Positions 35,722 through 45,020 of a stretch of 64,000 nucleotides of DNA are shown here, one piece after another. The stretch's first letter is position 1. Every line of letters begins with the position of its first letter. A program made the translations under genes and the position numbers. The DNA comes from UBA3824 sp017541145 (GTDB lineage Bacteria; Bacteroidota; Bacteroidia; Bacteroidales; UBA3824): the NCBI GenBank assembly GCA_947168365.1, contig CAMVLO010000010.1, positions 1 to 64,000 of the forward strand. The letters run 5' to 3'. A model generated the notes under the pieces. It worked only from the letters and a program-made list of their open reading frames with translations, did no database searches and had not been told where the DNA came from.

Positions 35722-37239
35722 ATGAAAACTATGATGAAAAAGATATTAAGCGCAGGATTGATGTTACTGTCATTAACAACTAACTCCAATGCTCAGTACA
35801 TAAATGCAAGCGGTCAAAACTATATAAACCGGTTTTCAGTAGCACCGGCATTTGCAGGTTTTACACAAAATCACGAAGGCTGGCTCGGCTACAGAAGTTT
35901 TGCTACCGGTATTGACGGCGGTACAAAATTACTTACCGCTGATGTCAACGGCAACTTAGGCGAAAATATGGGTTACGGTGTTTCGATAATCAACGAAAAA
36001 TCAGGTAACTTCAATAATCTTTTCGCCTCGGTAACATACGCTTACCACTTGAAAATCTCCGAAGATGTAAATCTTAGTTTCGGACTTTCACCGGCAGTAA
36101 TCCGCTCGGCTTACAACTTGTCAAACGCAAAAACATACAGCGCAACCATCGACCCTGTTTTGGCAGATCAAGCAGGATTGTCGGGAACCGGTTTTGACGC
36201 CGGATTCTCATTGATGTTGAATGTAAAAGGATTGTTTTTCAGTGTAAACGCACCAAGACTTATTTGTCAGGATTTGAAATTTCAGAACGGAATAGCAAAC
36301 TTTGACAGAACAATTTTCGGTACAGTCTCGTATAGTATAGATGCATCCGAAAAGTTTGAAATAGAACCGATAGCCGATGTAATTTACGCAATGAAAGGCG
36401 GTTTGGATTGGCGCGGCTCTCTCGCCATGAAATACAACAAACGGGCTTGGATAAATCTTTCTTACTGCTCGGCAAATTGGATTGGAGTTGGCGCAGGATT
36501 TTCCGCAACCAACAGAATTGCTGTAAATTATCAGTATGAAACCGGAACTTCTGATTTGGCGAAATCTGTAAACGGCACTCACGAAGTATCGGTAGGATTC
36601 TTGATTTCAAAACCAAAACAATACAAGAAACCTTCAGTATTCTTTGACGATGGCGACAACCCTGCTGATACCAAGAAAGACAACAAGTTAGCAAAAGAAC
36701 TTCAGCAAGAGATAGAAAAACGCGAGGAAGAAATCAAACGTCTTGAAGACATGATAAAAGCCGCTCAGAAAGAAGGCACTCTCGGTGGTACAACACCTGC
36801 GCCTTCCGACAAAACTACTCCGCCGGATAATGCCAACATCCCGGAAACTGAAGCAAGACCCGACCCAAGGGTTTGGAATAAACCAATCCCGATGAACAAT
36901 GTAACATTCGGTGCTAAACAAGAACTTGTACATTCATCGTATCCGGGTATCAACGCTTACGTTGCCCTTATGAAAGGCGAAGGTCTTACCAACAAAGAGT
37001 TTATGAAAAAAAGAATTCTTATCATGGTAATGACTGACGGCAGAGGTTCTGACAGTTACAACAAAAAAATTGCAGAACAAAGAGCTGCCAAAATCAAAGC
37101 CTACATGGTAACAGAAGGTATTGACGCATCACGAATCGAAATAAAAGCCGTAGGTTCAAAAGGTAACGGCAATACACCGATGGAAAGACTCAACAACAAC
37201 AAAGTAATGGCTTGTTGGAGTATTAAAGATATAGAATAG
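35722..37239 (+). CDS. PorP/SprF family outer-membrane protein fused to an OmpA-like domain
   Basis: A 505-residue exported protein. Residues about 25-300 are a PorP/SprF beta-barrel (INRFSVAPAFAGFTQNHEGWLGYRS and later VSVGFLISKP). An acidic/basic coiled coil (LAKELQQEIEKREEEIKRLEDM) and Pro/Thr linker follow, then an OmpA-like C-terminal domain (VMTDGRGSDSYNKKIAEQRAAKIKAYMV) with the Asp and Arg used for peptidoglycan binding. SprF-like proteins handle type-B CTD cargo, so this should export or anchor the preceding PKD protein. A fused OmpA domain would tie it to the wall. Confidence 0.87.
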   Translation: MKTMMKKILSAGLMLLSLTTNSNAQYINASGQNYINRFSVAPAFAGFTQNHEGWLGYRSFATGIDGGTKLLTADVNGNLGENMGYGVSIINEKSGNFNNLFASVTYAYHLKISEDVNLSFGLSPAVIRSAYNLSNAKTYSATIDPVLADQAGLSGTGFDAGFSLMLNVKGLFFSVNAPRLICQDLKFQNGIANFDRTIFGTVSYSIDASEKFEIEPIADVIYAMKGGLDWRGSLAMKYNKRAWINLSYCSANWIGVGAGFSATNRIAVNYQYETGTSDLAKSVNGTHEVSVGFLISKPKQYKKPSVFFDDGDNPADTKKDNKLAKELQQEIEKREEEIKRLEDMIKAAQKEGTLGGTTPAPSDKTTPPDNANIPETEARPDPRVWNKPIPMNNVTFGAKQELVHSSYPGINAYVALMKGEGLTNKEFMKKRILIMVMTDGRGSDSYNKKIAEQRAAKIKAYMVTEGIDASRIEIKAVGSKGNGNTPMERLNNNKVMACWSIKDIE

Positions 37240-37269
37240 TAACAAAAATCACCCAAAGATTACAAAACT

Positions 37270-37755
37270 ATGGAAAACTACATCAAATATCTGTTGATTA
37301 TGGTTTTTACTTCGGTGTTGTCGCTAACAGCTACAGCCCAGAGTATTACACCTTTGGGCACTACTCCTGCGGGCAATACCGTAAAAAAAGGCAATCTGTC
37401 GGTATCATACAGAATCGGAATGATCGGAAATGCTGTTGTCAGTAAAAATATAACTGAAAATCAAGATATTGCAGAATACAAAGAAACCAAAGTAATAAAT
37501 GTAACAGCATACCCGAATCCGTTTTGCAACGAACTGAAGGTTACATTTCCGAAACCTAAAAACGAATCGGTATCCCCTGCAATTCAACTGATTGATGCAA
37601 CAGGTAAAATCATAAATACAGATTATTACATCTCCAATTCAAGCGACAACAACGATGAAGTAACAATAAACGCAACATCTTTAAAACAAGGCTGTTACAT
37701 CATCAGAATCTTGATTGGGAAAATACATTATAGTGTAAAAGCAATAAAAATCTAA
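37270..37755 (+). CDS. Very small T9SS type-A CTD protein
   Basis: A 161-residue protein with signal peptide (ending LTATAQ) and a C-terminal Por_Secre_tail domain over the last 80 residues (VTAYPNPFCNELKV, LIDATGKII, LKQGCYIIRI, SVKAIKI). Only about 55 residues separate the signal from the CTD, so the cargo is tiny. That part (NLSVSYRIG) resembles a recurring Bacteroidota module found before such tails. It would be exported by T9SS and fixed on the surface. In an operon with the SprF-OmpA gene (30 bp upstream). Confidence 0.82.
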   Translation: MENYIKYLLIMVFTSVLSLTATAQSITPLGTTPAGNTVKKGNLSVSYRIGMIGNAVVSKNITENQDIAEYKETKVINVTAYPNPFCNELKVTFPKPKNESVSPAIQLIDATGKIINTDYYISNSSDNNDEVTINATSLKQGCYIIRILIGKIHYSVKAIKI

Positions 37756-37773
37756 ACACCAAAATTAAAAATC

Positions 37774-39723
37774 ATGAAACTTAAACAAATCATATTACCG
37801 GCATTACTTGCAACCGCAGGAACAACAGCTTCTGCACAAGATTTGCCCAACTCTTTTAATTATCAGGCAGTAATAAATTCCGACGACGGCAATCCGGTTG
37901 CTAAAAAAGATATAACAGTAGAAGTATCAATCTTGCAAGGTACAGATTGCGACCAAAGCAAAACATGCCCCGTACTTTGGCAGGAACTTCATACACCGAC
38001 AACCAACGAATTCGGATTGTTTAATATCGAAATAGGCTCTTCATCTGCAAAAAACACTCACAAGGGTTCAGTATCGTCTTACTCGGACATCAAATGGTTG
38101 GACGTTACCGACGGGTATTACTACATGCAAGTACGAGTAGACTTCGGAGCGTCATCATATCTCAACGGTTTGACAGACTTGGGAATTACAAAATTTTCAG
38201 CCGTGCCATACTCACTTGTAGCATTACAAACCGACCTTTCAGAACGCAGCAAGACACTTACCAAAGATGACAACGGAAATGTTGACGTAAAACTCGGAGA
38301 ACTCAGCGATGTAGACGTAGCATCAGCAGCAGAAGATCAGGTTTTGACATTTGACGGTACAAAATGGACACCCAAAACAGTAACAAGTGGTGGTGGCGTT
38401 TCAGTTTCCAAACTCTCGGAACTGACAGGCGACGTAGCAATATCAAGTCCGGCTAAAGACCAACACTTAATTTTCAATGGAACAAAATGGGTGAACTCAG
38501 ATTTTTCCGGCGGATCTACAGCTACAAAACTTAATGATTTAAGTGATGTAACAACTGCGTCCATATCAGCACCAAATGTTTTTTTGAAATATAATGGCAC
38601 CAAATGGGTAAACTCCAACATAAAATTATTAGAAGATATAACATTTCCCACAGCAACCGACGGCGCAGTTTTAACATATAGTGCAAGCTTAGATAAATGG
38701 AAAGCATCGAATCTTTCTGTTTCATTAGAAAAATTAACAGATGTAAAATTAGGAACTACCACAACAGACAAACCGAAAAACGGTGATGTTTTAACATATT
38801 CAGAAGGCAAATGGATAAACCAAGCCGGTTCTGCTGAAAGTGTATGGAAAAGCTCAACTAATGGTATTTATACAGATAAACATGTAGGAATAGGCGGAGA
38901 CCCCTCGAATGTATTTGATATCAAGAAAGACGGCAGTCCAACAGCATCGACACATATACACTCTGATGGTCAACACTTATGGCTTACAGCTGGTAGCATA
39001 TCAATGGGCGGAACTAGTGCAATAATAAAAGATGGTGCAAGTAGTGCCATCGCCGGTAAAAATGGAACAGCAGGTCAAAATTGTATAGCATTTGGAGACC
39101 CTGATAACACAGACAAAGCTGACGCATCTGCTGGTATAAATTGCATCGCCTTTGGACGCGCTATTACAATAAGTGGCAGACAAATTTTTGCTTTCGGAAT
39201 AGGATTAAGCTCATCAACAGACAATCAATTACTTTGTGGAAAATACAATAAAAAAAATGATGATGCCTTATTCATTGTAGGCAATGGAACTGGTAAAGAT
39301 GAAACAAATCGTACCAATGTTTTTGAAGTATTAAAAACCGGTAATGCAACTTTGTCCGGAACATTAAACGGCAGTTCAGATGTTCGTCTCAAAAGCCACA
39401 TCAGCACAACAAACAACTGCCTTGAAAAAGTATTGAAAATGAGAGGTGTGAATTTCTATTGGGACAAAACAAAAAGACCTTCTGCCGAAAGCAAAATGCA
39501 ATACGGTTTCATAGCTCAAGAAATGGAAAAGATAATTCCGGAATTGGTTTCGGAAGGTGCTGACGGTTACAAAACAATAAACTACATCGGCGTAATTCCG
39601 GTATTAACCAATGCAATAAAAGAACAACAAGACCAAATAAAAGATCTTAAACAAGAAAACGAAGAATTGAAATCTACTCTCGAAGAATTAATCAAGAGAG
39701 TAAACGCATTGGAAAAGAAATAA
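37774..39723 (+). CDS. Secreted tail-fibre-like protein with S74 self-cleaving chaperone
   Basis: A 649-residue protein with signal peptide (ending TASAQ) and an N-terminal beta domain found in Bacteroidota fibre proteins (NSFNYQAVI). About five repeats of the phage-fibre type follow (LSDV...VLTFDGTKWTP, 180-350). A YadA-head-like region (INCIAFGRAITISGRQIFAFG) precedes the C-terminal intramolecular chaperone/peptidase S74 domain. In the latter, Ser535 and Lys540 in SDVRLK have the five-residue spacing of the known Ser-Lys dyad, so about 115 residues should be cut off after trimer folding. A terminal coiled coil (QIKDLKQENEELKSTL) fits trimer formation. Last gene of the T9SS-linked operon. 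Confidence 0.87.
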   Translation: MKLKQIILPALLATAGTTASAQDLPNSFNYQAVINSDDGNPVAKKDITVEVSILQGTDCDQSKTCPVLWQELHTPTTNEFGLFNIEIGSSSAKNTHKGSVSSYSDIKWLDVTDGYYYMQVRVDFGASSYLNGLTDLGITKFSAVPYSLVALQTDLSERSKTLTKDDNGNVDVKLGELSDVDVASAAEDQVLTFDGTKWTPKTVTSGGGVSVSKLSELTGDVAISSPAKDQHLIFNGTKWVNSDFSGGSTATKLNDLSDVTTASISAPNVFLKYNGTKWVNSNIKLLEDITFPTATDGAVLTYSASLDKWKASNLSVSLEKLTDVKLGTTTTDKPKNGDVLTYSEGKWINQAGSAESVWKSSTNGIYTDKHVGIGGDPSNVFDIKKDGSPTASTHIHSDGQHLWLTAGSISMGGTSAIIKDGASSAIAGKNGTAGQNCIAFGDPDNTDKADASAGINCIAFGRAITISGRQIFAFGIGLSSSTDNQLLCGKYNKKNDDALFIVGNGTGKDETNRTNVFEVLKTGNATLSGTLNGSSDVRLKSHISTTNNCLEKVLKMRGVNFYWDKTKRPSAESKMQYGFIAQEMEKIIPELVSEGADGYKTINYIGVIPVLTNAIKEQQDQIKDLKQENEELKSTLEELIKRVNALEKK

Positions 39724-39742
39724 GGCGGAAAAATTCTCCGCC
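39724..39742. terminator. Short terminator hairpin
   Basis: GGCGGA (39724-39729) and TCCGCC (39737-39742) form a GC stem directly after the fibre stop codon, between converging genes. No long T-run is present on either side. Confidence 0.55.
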
Positions 39743-39744
39743 CG

Positions 39745-40197
39745 TCATCTTTTACTTGCAAAAAACTTTTTCATAAGTTCCGCACATTCATCTTCCAAAA
39801 CTCCGGAAGTAACCTTAGTTTTCGGATGCAGTAGCGAAACTTTGTTTGGGGTTATCAGATTTTCCACAATCTGATAACCCTTTTTTATATCCTTAGCGCC
39901 GTAAACTATTCTACCGATTTGCGACCATGCCAAAGCTCCGGCACACATCACACAAGGTTCAACAGTAACATACAAAGTAGCTTCCGGCAAATACTTTCCG
40001 CCCTGAGAACTTGCCATCGTAATAGCCTGCATCTCGGCATGAGCAGTAACATCACAAAGCCGCTGTGTAAGATTATGCGCTCTCGCCACTATCCTACCCT
40101 GCACCACAACTACAGCTCCAATCGGAATTTCATCTTCGTCAAAAGCAATCTGAGCCTCACTAAGAGCTGCCCGCATAAATTTCTCGTCGTCTGTCAT
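39745..40197 (-). CDS. tadA: tRNA adenosine(34) deaminase TadA
   Basis: A 150-residue zinc deaminase with AHAEMQA (His ligand and catalytic Glu) and PCVMCAG (two Cys ligands). It converts A34 to inosine in tRNA-Arg(ACG). The length and the motif TLYVTVEPCVMCAGAL fit bacterial TadA rather than guanine or cytidine deaminases. Confidence 0.9.
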   Translation of the reverse strand: MTDDEKFMRAALSEAQIAFDEDEIPIGAVVVVQGRIVARAHNLTQRLCDVTAHAEMQAITMASSQGGKYLPEATLYVTVEPCVMCAGALAWSQIGRIVYGAKDIKKGYQIVENLITPNKVSLLHPKTKVTSGVLEDECAELMKKFFASKR

Positions 40198-40399
40198 AAT
40201 CTTTTAGTAAAAACAAATCATCGGTAAAATTTTACACTCGTGATACTTACCTCCAAGTAGGATAACATCATAGAGAAAAAAACATAATACCATGATTTTC
40301 TGCAAAAATGAAAAGATTTAAGAAAAAAACAAAATAATTTATTGAAGAAATTTTTACAAAATAAATTTTCAGACAACGTTTAAATATCAAAATTATTTG

Positions 40400-40407
40400 T
40401 AACTTTG
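40400..40407 (+). promoter_or_regulatory. -7 promoter box TAACTTTG
   Basis: An exact TAnnTTTG match 35 bp before the aspS start. Confidence 0.55.
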
Positions 40408-40441
40408 TAGCCATAAAATGTTTCTAAAATAGTAATTCATA

Positions 40442-42205
40442 ATGTATAGAACACATAATTGTGGTGAACTGCGTATTGCAGATGTCAACAAAGAAGTTAC
40501 CCTTTGCGGTTGGGTGCAAAGAGTTAGAAATCTTGGCGGTATGACATTTACCGACCTTCGCGACCGTTACGGAATCACACAGTTGGTTTTCAATATCGAT
40601 ACCAACAAAGAACTTTGCGAACAAGCAAGAAAATTAGGTCGTGAATTTGTAATTCAAGCAAAAGGCGTTGTTACAGAACGCTCAAGCAAAAACAAAGATC
40701 TCGCTACCGGCGAAATCGAAATTATTGTTAAAGAACTTAATATACTCAACAAATCTGAAATTCCACCGTTTACTATAGAAGACAACACCGATGGAGGTGA
40801 AGACTTGTTGCTTAAATACAGATACTTGGACATCCGTCGCCGTCCTATTTTGAAAGGTCTTCAACTCAGAAACAAAATGAGTTTTGAAGTAAGAAGATAT
40901 CTCGACGGACACAGCTTTATGGAAGTAGAAACCCCGATGCTCATAAAATCTACACCGGAAGGCGCAAGAGATTATGTAGTACCATCAAGAATTCATCACG
41001 GCGAATTTTATGCACTTCCACAAAGTCCGCAACAATACAAACAGTTGCTTATGGTGGCAGGTATCGACCGTTACTATCAGATTGTAAAATGTTTCCGCGA
41101 CGAAGATTTGCGCGCAGACCGTCAGCCTGAATTTACACAAATCGACTGCGAGATGTCGTTTGTAGAACAAGAAGACGTACTCCAAATTTTCGAAGGTCTT
41201 GCAAAACATCTTTTCAAGACAATCAGAAACATCGATATGGATTTTCAATTCCCGCGTATGGTTTGGAAAGAAGCTATGGAAAAATACGGCTCTGACAAAC
41301 CGGATATTCGTTTCGGTATGACAATCCACAATATTACCGACGTGGCTAAAGGTCACAATTTCAAGGTATTTGACGATACAGAATACATCTGTTCAATTGC
41401 AGTAGAAGGCGCAGCCGGATACACAAGAAAACAGATTGACGAACTCACTGAATTTGTAAAACGTCCTCAGGTAGGAGCCAAAGGTCTCGTTTATATCAAA
41501 TACAACGAAGACGGCACATTCAAATCTTCGGTTGACAAATTCTTCAATGCCGACGACTTGAAAGCAATTGCAGACAAAGCAGAAGCCAAAGCCGGCGACC
41601 TTATTTTCATACTTTGCGGCAAAAAACTCCAAGTACTCAATCAAATGGGAGTTCTCCGTATTGAAATGGGTAACAGACTCAACCTCAGAGACAAAAACAA
41701 ATTTGCCCCACTTTGGGTTGTTGATTTCCCGTTGTTTGAATGGGACGATGCTACACAACGTTTCTACGCAATGCACCACCCGTTTACTTCTCCTAAAAAA
41801 GAAGACTACGATATTCTTGAAACCAATCCGGGCGAAGCAAGAGCTAATGCTTACGACTTGGTAATCAACGGTATCGAAATCGGTGGAGGCTCTATCCGTA
41901 TTCACGATTCAGCTCTTCAGGTAAGGATGTTCAAACTTTTGGGATTCACCGAAGAAAAGGCTAAAGCTCAATTTGAATGCTTAATCAACGCATTTAAATT
42001 CGGTGCACCTCCTCACGGTGGTCTTGCTTTTGGTCTCGACAGATGGGCGGCTCTTATGAACGGCTCTGATTCGATAAAAGACGTAATCGCATTCCCGAAA
42101 AACAATGCTGCTCGCGACGTTATGATTGACGCTCCTTCTGCTATTTCTCCTGAACAGTTGGATGAGTTGTCTTTAACAATTACTCCATTGAAATCCAATG
42201 AATAA
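40442..42205 (+). CDS. aspS: Aspartyl-tRNA synthetase
   Basis: A 587-residue class II synthetase of bacterial type. It has an N-terminal OB-fold anticodon domain (VTLCGWVQRVRNLGGMTFTDLRDRYG), motif 2 (FRDEDLRADRQPEFTQID), the bacterial GAD insert (about 300-420) and motif 3 (GLAFGLDRWAALM). Normal length. Its last 8 bases overlap the next gene, suggesting coupled translation. Confidence 0.97.
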   Translation: MYRTHNCGELRIADVNKEVTLCGWVQRVRNLGGMTFTDLRDRYGITQLVFNIDTNKELCEQARKLGREFVIQAKGVVTERSSKNKDLATGEIEIIVKELNILNKSEIPPFTIEDNTDGGEDLLLKYRYLDIRRRPILKGLQLRNKMSFEVRRYLDGHSFMEVETPMLIKSTPEGARDYVVPSRIHHGEFYALPQSPQQYKQLLMVAGIDRYYQIVKCFRDEDLRADRQPEFTQIDCEMSFVEQEDVLQIFEGLAKHLFKTIRNIDMDFQFPRMVWKEAMEKYGSDKPDIRFGMTIHNITDVAKGHNFKVFDDTEYICSIAVEGAAGYTRKQIDELTEFVKRPQVGAKGLVYIKYNEDGTFKSSVDKFFNADDLKAIADKAEAKAGDLIFILCGKKLQVLNQMGVLRIEMGNRLNLRDKNKFAPLWVVDFPLFEWDDATQRFYAMHHPFTSPKKEDYDILETNPGEARANAYDLVINGIEIGGGSIRIHDSALQVRMFKLLGFTEEKAKAQFECLINAFKFGAPPHGGLAFGLDRWAALMNGSDSIKDVIAFPKNNAARDVMIDAPSAISPEQLDELSLTITPLKSNE

Positions 42206-42539
42206 TCCCGAACAGGTAAAAAGCTTAATATCTCAGATGTTGCAGGCATGTAAAAATATCATGTCTGTAACATCTGATTATTCTATTGCAGACGAAATCA
42301 AAGATCAAGATTTTGTTCTTGACAACGTCTACATGAATATCGTGGTAATTATTGAAACTTACATGAAAACAGATAAAGACATTAAAGATTCAATAATTTC
42401 ACAAGAAGAAATCAAGTATTTCACTGATATCATAAACAATGATTTCAGAGAAAAAGACTTGTCTAAAATACTATATGTAAGCAAACATTTTATTCCGACA
42501 CTTATCACCAAACTGAACGAAATACTAACCAAGCTATGA
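42198..42539 (+). CDS. Small helical protein, unknown function
   Basis: A 113-residue wholly helical cytoplasmic protein with no motif I recognise (NVYMNIVVIIETYMKTDKDI). It overlaps aspS by 8 bp and the following hydrolase start by an ATGA, so it is translated between them as part of one operon. This tight packing is the main evidence that it is a true gene. Confidence 0.75.
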   Translation: MNNPEQVKSLISQMLQACKNIMSVTSDYSIADEIKDQDFVLDNVYMNIVVIIETYMKTDKDIKDSIISQEEIKYFTDIINNDFREKDLSKILYVSKHFIPTLITKLNEILTKL

Positions 42540-43177
42540 AAATAGAATTTTTCCGTTTCAACCTTTTTGAGGTAAATACATACGTAATCTACGATGATAC
42601 TAAACAATGTGTTATCATAGATCCGGGCTGTTACAGCAACAACGAACAAAATTTTCTTGTACAACACCTCGAAAAATTACAGTTGAAACCCGTATTGATA
42701 GCCAATACACATTGTCATAGCGACCACATACTTGGAATAAATTTTCTAAAACAAAAATACAATATACCTTTTGCAGCAAATCCCAAAGACAATTTCTTTT
42801 TGGAAAATGCCGCTCAACTCGCGAAACAATGGGGCTGGGATATCAATACACCTATCACAATAGATATTCCGTGCAGCGAAGGTACAGAATTGAAATTCGG
42901 TAACTCAATACTCAAATGCACTGAAACTCCGGGACATACACCCGGCGGTCAAGTAATTTATGCCGAAACCGACAAATTTATGATGTCCGGTGATACACTT
43001 TTTAAAGGTACTATCGGTCGTACTGACTTGCCGTTTGGAGATTACGACGAAGAGATTGCATCCATCAGAAACAAGATTTTAAGATTTGACAGTCTTTACG
43101 AAATATTTCCGGGTCACGGCGAACCTACTTCTGTAGGTATCGAAACTACTGAAAATCCGTTTTTTGAAGTTATATAA
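42536..43177 (+). CDS. MBL-fold hydrolase, glyoxalase II-like
   Basis: A 213-residue metallo-beta-lactamase-fold protein with the binuclear site intact: THCHSDH (about 60-66), GHTPGG, SGDTLFKGTIGRTD and FPGHGEPT. The short length (no C-terminal substrate-binding domain of classical glyoxalase II) and order of motifs fit the YcbL-like group, probable thioesterases. Cytoplasmic. Last gene of the aspS operon. Confidence 0.87.
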   Translation: MKIEFFRFNLFEVNTYVIYDDTKQCVIIDPGCYSNNEQNFLVQHLEKLQLKPVLIANTHCHSDHILGINFLKQKYNIPFAANPKDNFFLENAAQLAKQWGWDINTPITIDIPCSEGTELKFGNSILKCTETPGHTPGGQVIYAETDKFMMSGDTLFKGTIGRTDLPFGDYDEEIASIRNKILRFDSLYEIFPGHGEPTSVGIETTENPFFEVI

Positions 43178-43287
43178 TATCATAACTTTTACTACACGGA
43201 CAAAACCAATATCAGTCAAAATAAAAAAGAAAATTCATTTACAAAAATTATAAAATAAAAATGTCCATCATACATGCCGGACATCCC

Positions 43288-43322
43288 AAAATGCCGTCTG
43301 AAAATTCAGTCGGCATTTTTTG
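43288..43322. terminator. Terminator hairpin
   Basis: AAAATGCCGTCTGA (43288-43301) and TCAGTCGGCATTTT (43306-43319) pair with one mismatch, followed by T on the plus strand. It ends the aspS operon. Confidence 0.85.
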
Positions 43323-43412
43323 TATAAAGTAAAACAATTTCTCCTCATTACAACATGAATATTTACCTCTGAAAATTGAACAGAAAATGATGTAATTATA
43401 CTTTTCTCTGTA

Positions 43413-43513
43413 AAAAGTGTAGTCCAACAACACTTTCTTCATAGATAAAAGTGTAGTCCGACAACACTTTCTTCATAGATAAAAGTGTATTTCAACAACA
43501 CTTTCTTCATAGA
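43413..43513. repeat. Array B: three 34-bp palindromic repeats
   Basis: Three units start at 43413, 43447 and 43481 (exact 34-bp period). Each carries inverted arms AAAGTGT and ACACTTT around a nine-base loop, followed by CTTCATAGA. The loops differ slightly (AGTCCAACA, AGTCCGACA, ATTTCAACA) while the arms do not change. The last arm ends at 43504, about 15 bp before the -33 region of ATPase 2. Confidence 0.93.
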
Positions 43514-43541
43514 AACTATTGTTTATTCATAAAAAAGTCTG

Positions 43542-43549
43542 TAAATTTG
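43542..43549 (+). promoter_or_regulatory. -7 promoter box TAAATTTG for ATPase 2
   Basis: An exact TAnnTTTG match 32 bp before the ATPase start. A partial -33 (ATTG at 43518-43521) lies about 20 bp upstream, just after array B. Confidence 0.6.
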
Positions 43550-43581
43550 TAGTGATAAACACCACAAAATCGTAACACATT

Positions 43582-44886
43582 ATGGAACGCACGGCAATTA
43601 AGCAATTAGCTGAATGGAAAAATAAATCAGACCGCAAACCTCTGATTATCAAAGGAGCAAGACAAACCGGCAAAACTTGGTTGATGAAAGAATTTGGCAG
43701 AAGATATTTTGCTGAAACCGTTTATATCAACTTTGAGTATGAAAAGCGTTTCAAGGATTTGTTTGTTGAAGATTTTGATACTCAGAGAATTATTTCAACC
43801 ATAGAACTCTATCACGGCAAAAAAATCGATGCTGACAACACGTTGATAATCTTCGACGAAATTCAGGCAGTAGAAAGCGGAGTTACATCATTGAAATATT
43901 TTTGTGAAAATGCCCCACAATATGCCGTAGTTGCAGCAGGTTCGCTGTTGGGCATATCTATGCACGAAAACCAATCGTTCCCCGTTGGCAAAGTCAACTT
44001 CTTGGAACTTCATCCGATGACATTCGGCGAGTTTGTTTTAGCAACCGGTAAAGATTTGATGTATAATGCATTAAGCAATTGTCAATGGAATATTCTAAAA
44101 ACATTTCATGACGAACTCATTCGCCTTGTACGTACCTACATGGTGATTGGCGGAATGCCGGAAGTTGTACAAAAATGGGTTGATACTCAAGATTATTTTG
44201 CAGTAAGGGACAAACAACACGACATCCTTAATTCGTATCAAGCAGATTTTTCTAAACATATTCCAGATTTACAAGTGCCCCGCGTTACAATGGTTTGGAA
44301 TTCGTTACCGGCACAATTATCGAAAGAAAACAAAAAATTTGTCTATGGAGTATTGCGCGAAGGTGCACGTGCCAAAGATTTTGAGTTGGCGATTATGTGG
44401 CTGATAAACTGCGGTTTAATTTTGAAATCTCAACGTGTGGAAGTTCCTAAAATGCCGCTCATAGCGTATCAAGATGCTGCTGCGTTCAAACTTTATATGG
44501 TTGACACAGGATTGCTGTGTGCCGCTACAGGATTGAGTTACGATATCGTGGCAGACAAAAGCAGAATATTCACAGAGTTCAAAGGTGCAATCACAGAACA
44601 ATTTGTTATGCAGGAACTTACCGCTATGAATTGCGACTATATCAGTTATTGGACCAACGAACGCAACACCAGCGAGGTAGATTTTGTAATCCAAAACAAC
44701 GGACAAACAATTCCTATCGAAGTAAAAGCCGGAGAAAACCTTCAAGCCAAGAGTTTTGCGTTTTTCTGTAATAAATACCAGCCGCAATATGCTTGTAAAA
44801 TATCTGCTCTGCCATTCAATCAAACCAAAAATGTATTTAACTACCCGTTGTATGCTTTTATGTTTGGATTGAAAACAATAAAGTAA
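43582..44886 (+). CDS. AAA ATPase with DUF4143 (AAA_14, COG1373-like)
   Basis: A 434-residue cytoplasmic protein. Walker A is GARQTGKT (25-32), Walker B LIIFDE (88-93), and a sensor-like AAGSLLG follows. Then comes FLELHPMTFGEF, a hallmark of the AAA_14/DUF4143 family. A possible winged helix lies at about 245-290. The C-terminus has EVDFVI (Asp367) and IEVKAG (Glu380, Lys382), the D...ExK pattern of the PD-(D/E)xK fold. The family is very common in Bacteroidota but its role is not established as far as I know. Array B lies upstream and array C downstream. Confidence 0.86.
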   Translation: MERTAIKQLAEWKNKSDRKPLIIKGARQTGKTWLMKEFGRRYFAETVYINFEYEKRFKDLFVEDFDTQRIISTIELYHGKKIDADNTLIIFDEIQAVESGVTSLKYFCENAPQYAVVAAGSLLGISMHENQSFPVGKVNFLELHPMTFGEFVLATGKDLMYNALSNCQWNILKTFHDELIRLVRTYMVIGGMPEVVQKWVDTQDYFAVRDKQHDILNSYQADFSKHIPDLQVPRVTMVWNSLPAQLSKENKKFVYGVLREGARAKDFELAIMWLINCGLILKSQRVEVPKMPLIAYQDAAAFKLYMVDTGLLCAATGLSYDIVADKSRIFTEFKGAITEQFVMQELTAMNCDYISYWTNERNTSEVDFVIQNNGQTIPIEVKAGENLQAKSFAFFCNKYQPQYACKISALPFNQTKNVFNYPLYAFMFGLKTIK

Positions 44887-45020
44887 CAATTGTTGAGAAC
44901 TTTTGTTAACAGAAATATTCGGATCTTACAGTTTTTGGAATAGATGTTAACAAAGAAATTGTAAGATCGGGATGTAGTTGGAAGTTTTTTCGCGAGGAAA
45001 TTGTTATTTCGGGTACAGAT

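Noticed and set aside
37774..39723. Prophage signature from the tail-fibre-like protein
   Set aside because: It has a signal peptide, no phage genes are near, and it sits in an operon with T9SS-linked genes.
43248..43442. A 64-codon minus-strand frame starting MKKVLLDYTF
   Set aside because: Its start is the array B repeat itself read backwards (the same MKKVLL occurs in each unit), and it runs through the terminator at 43288-43322.
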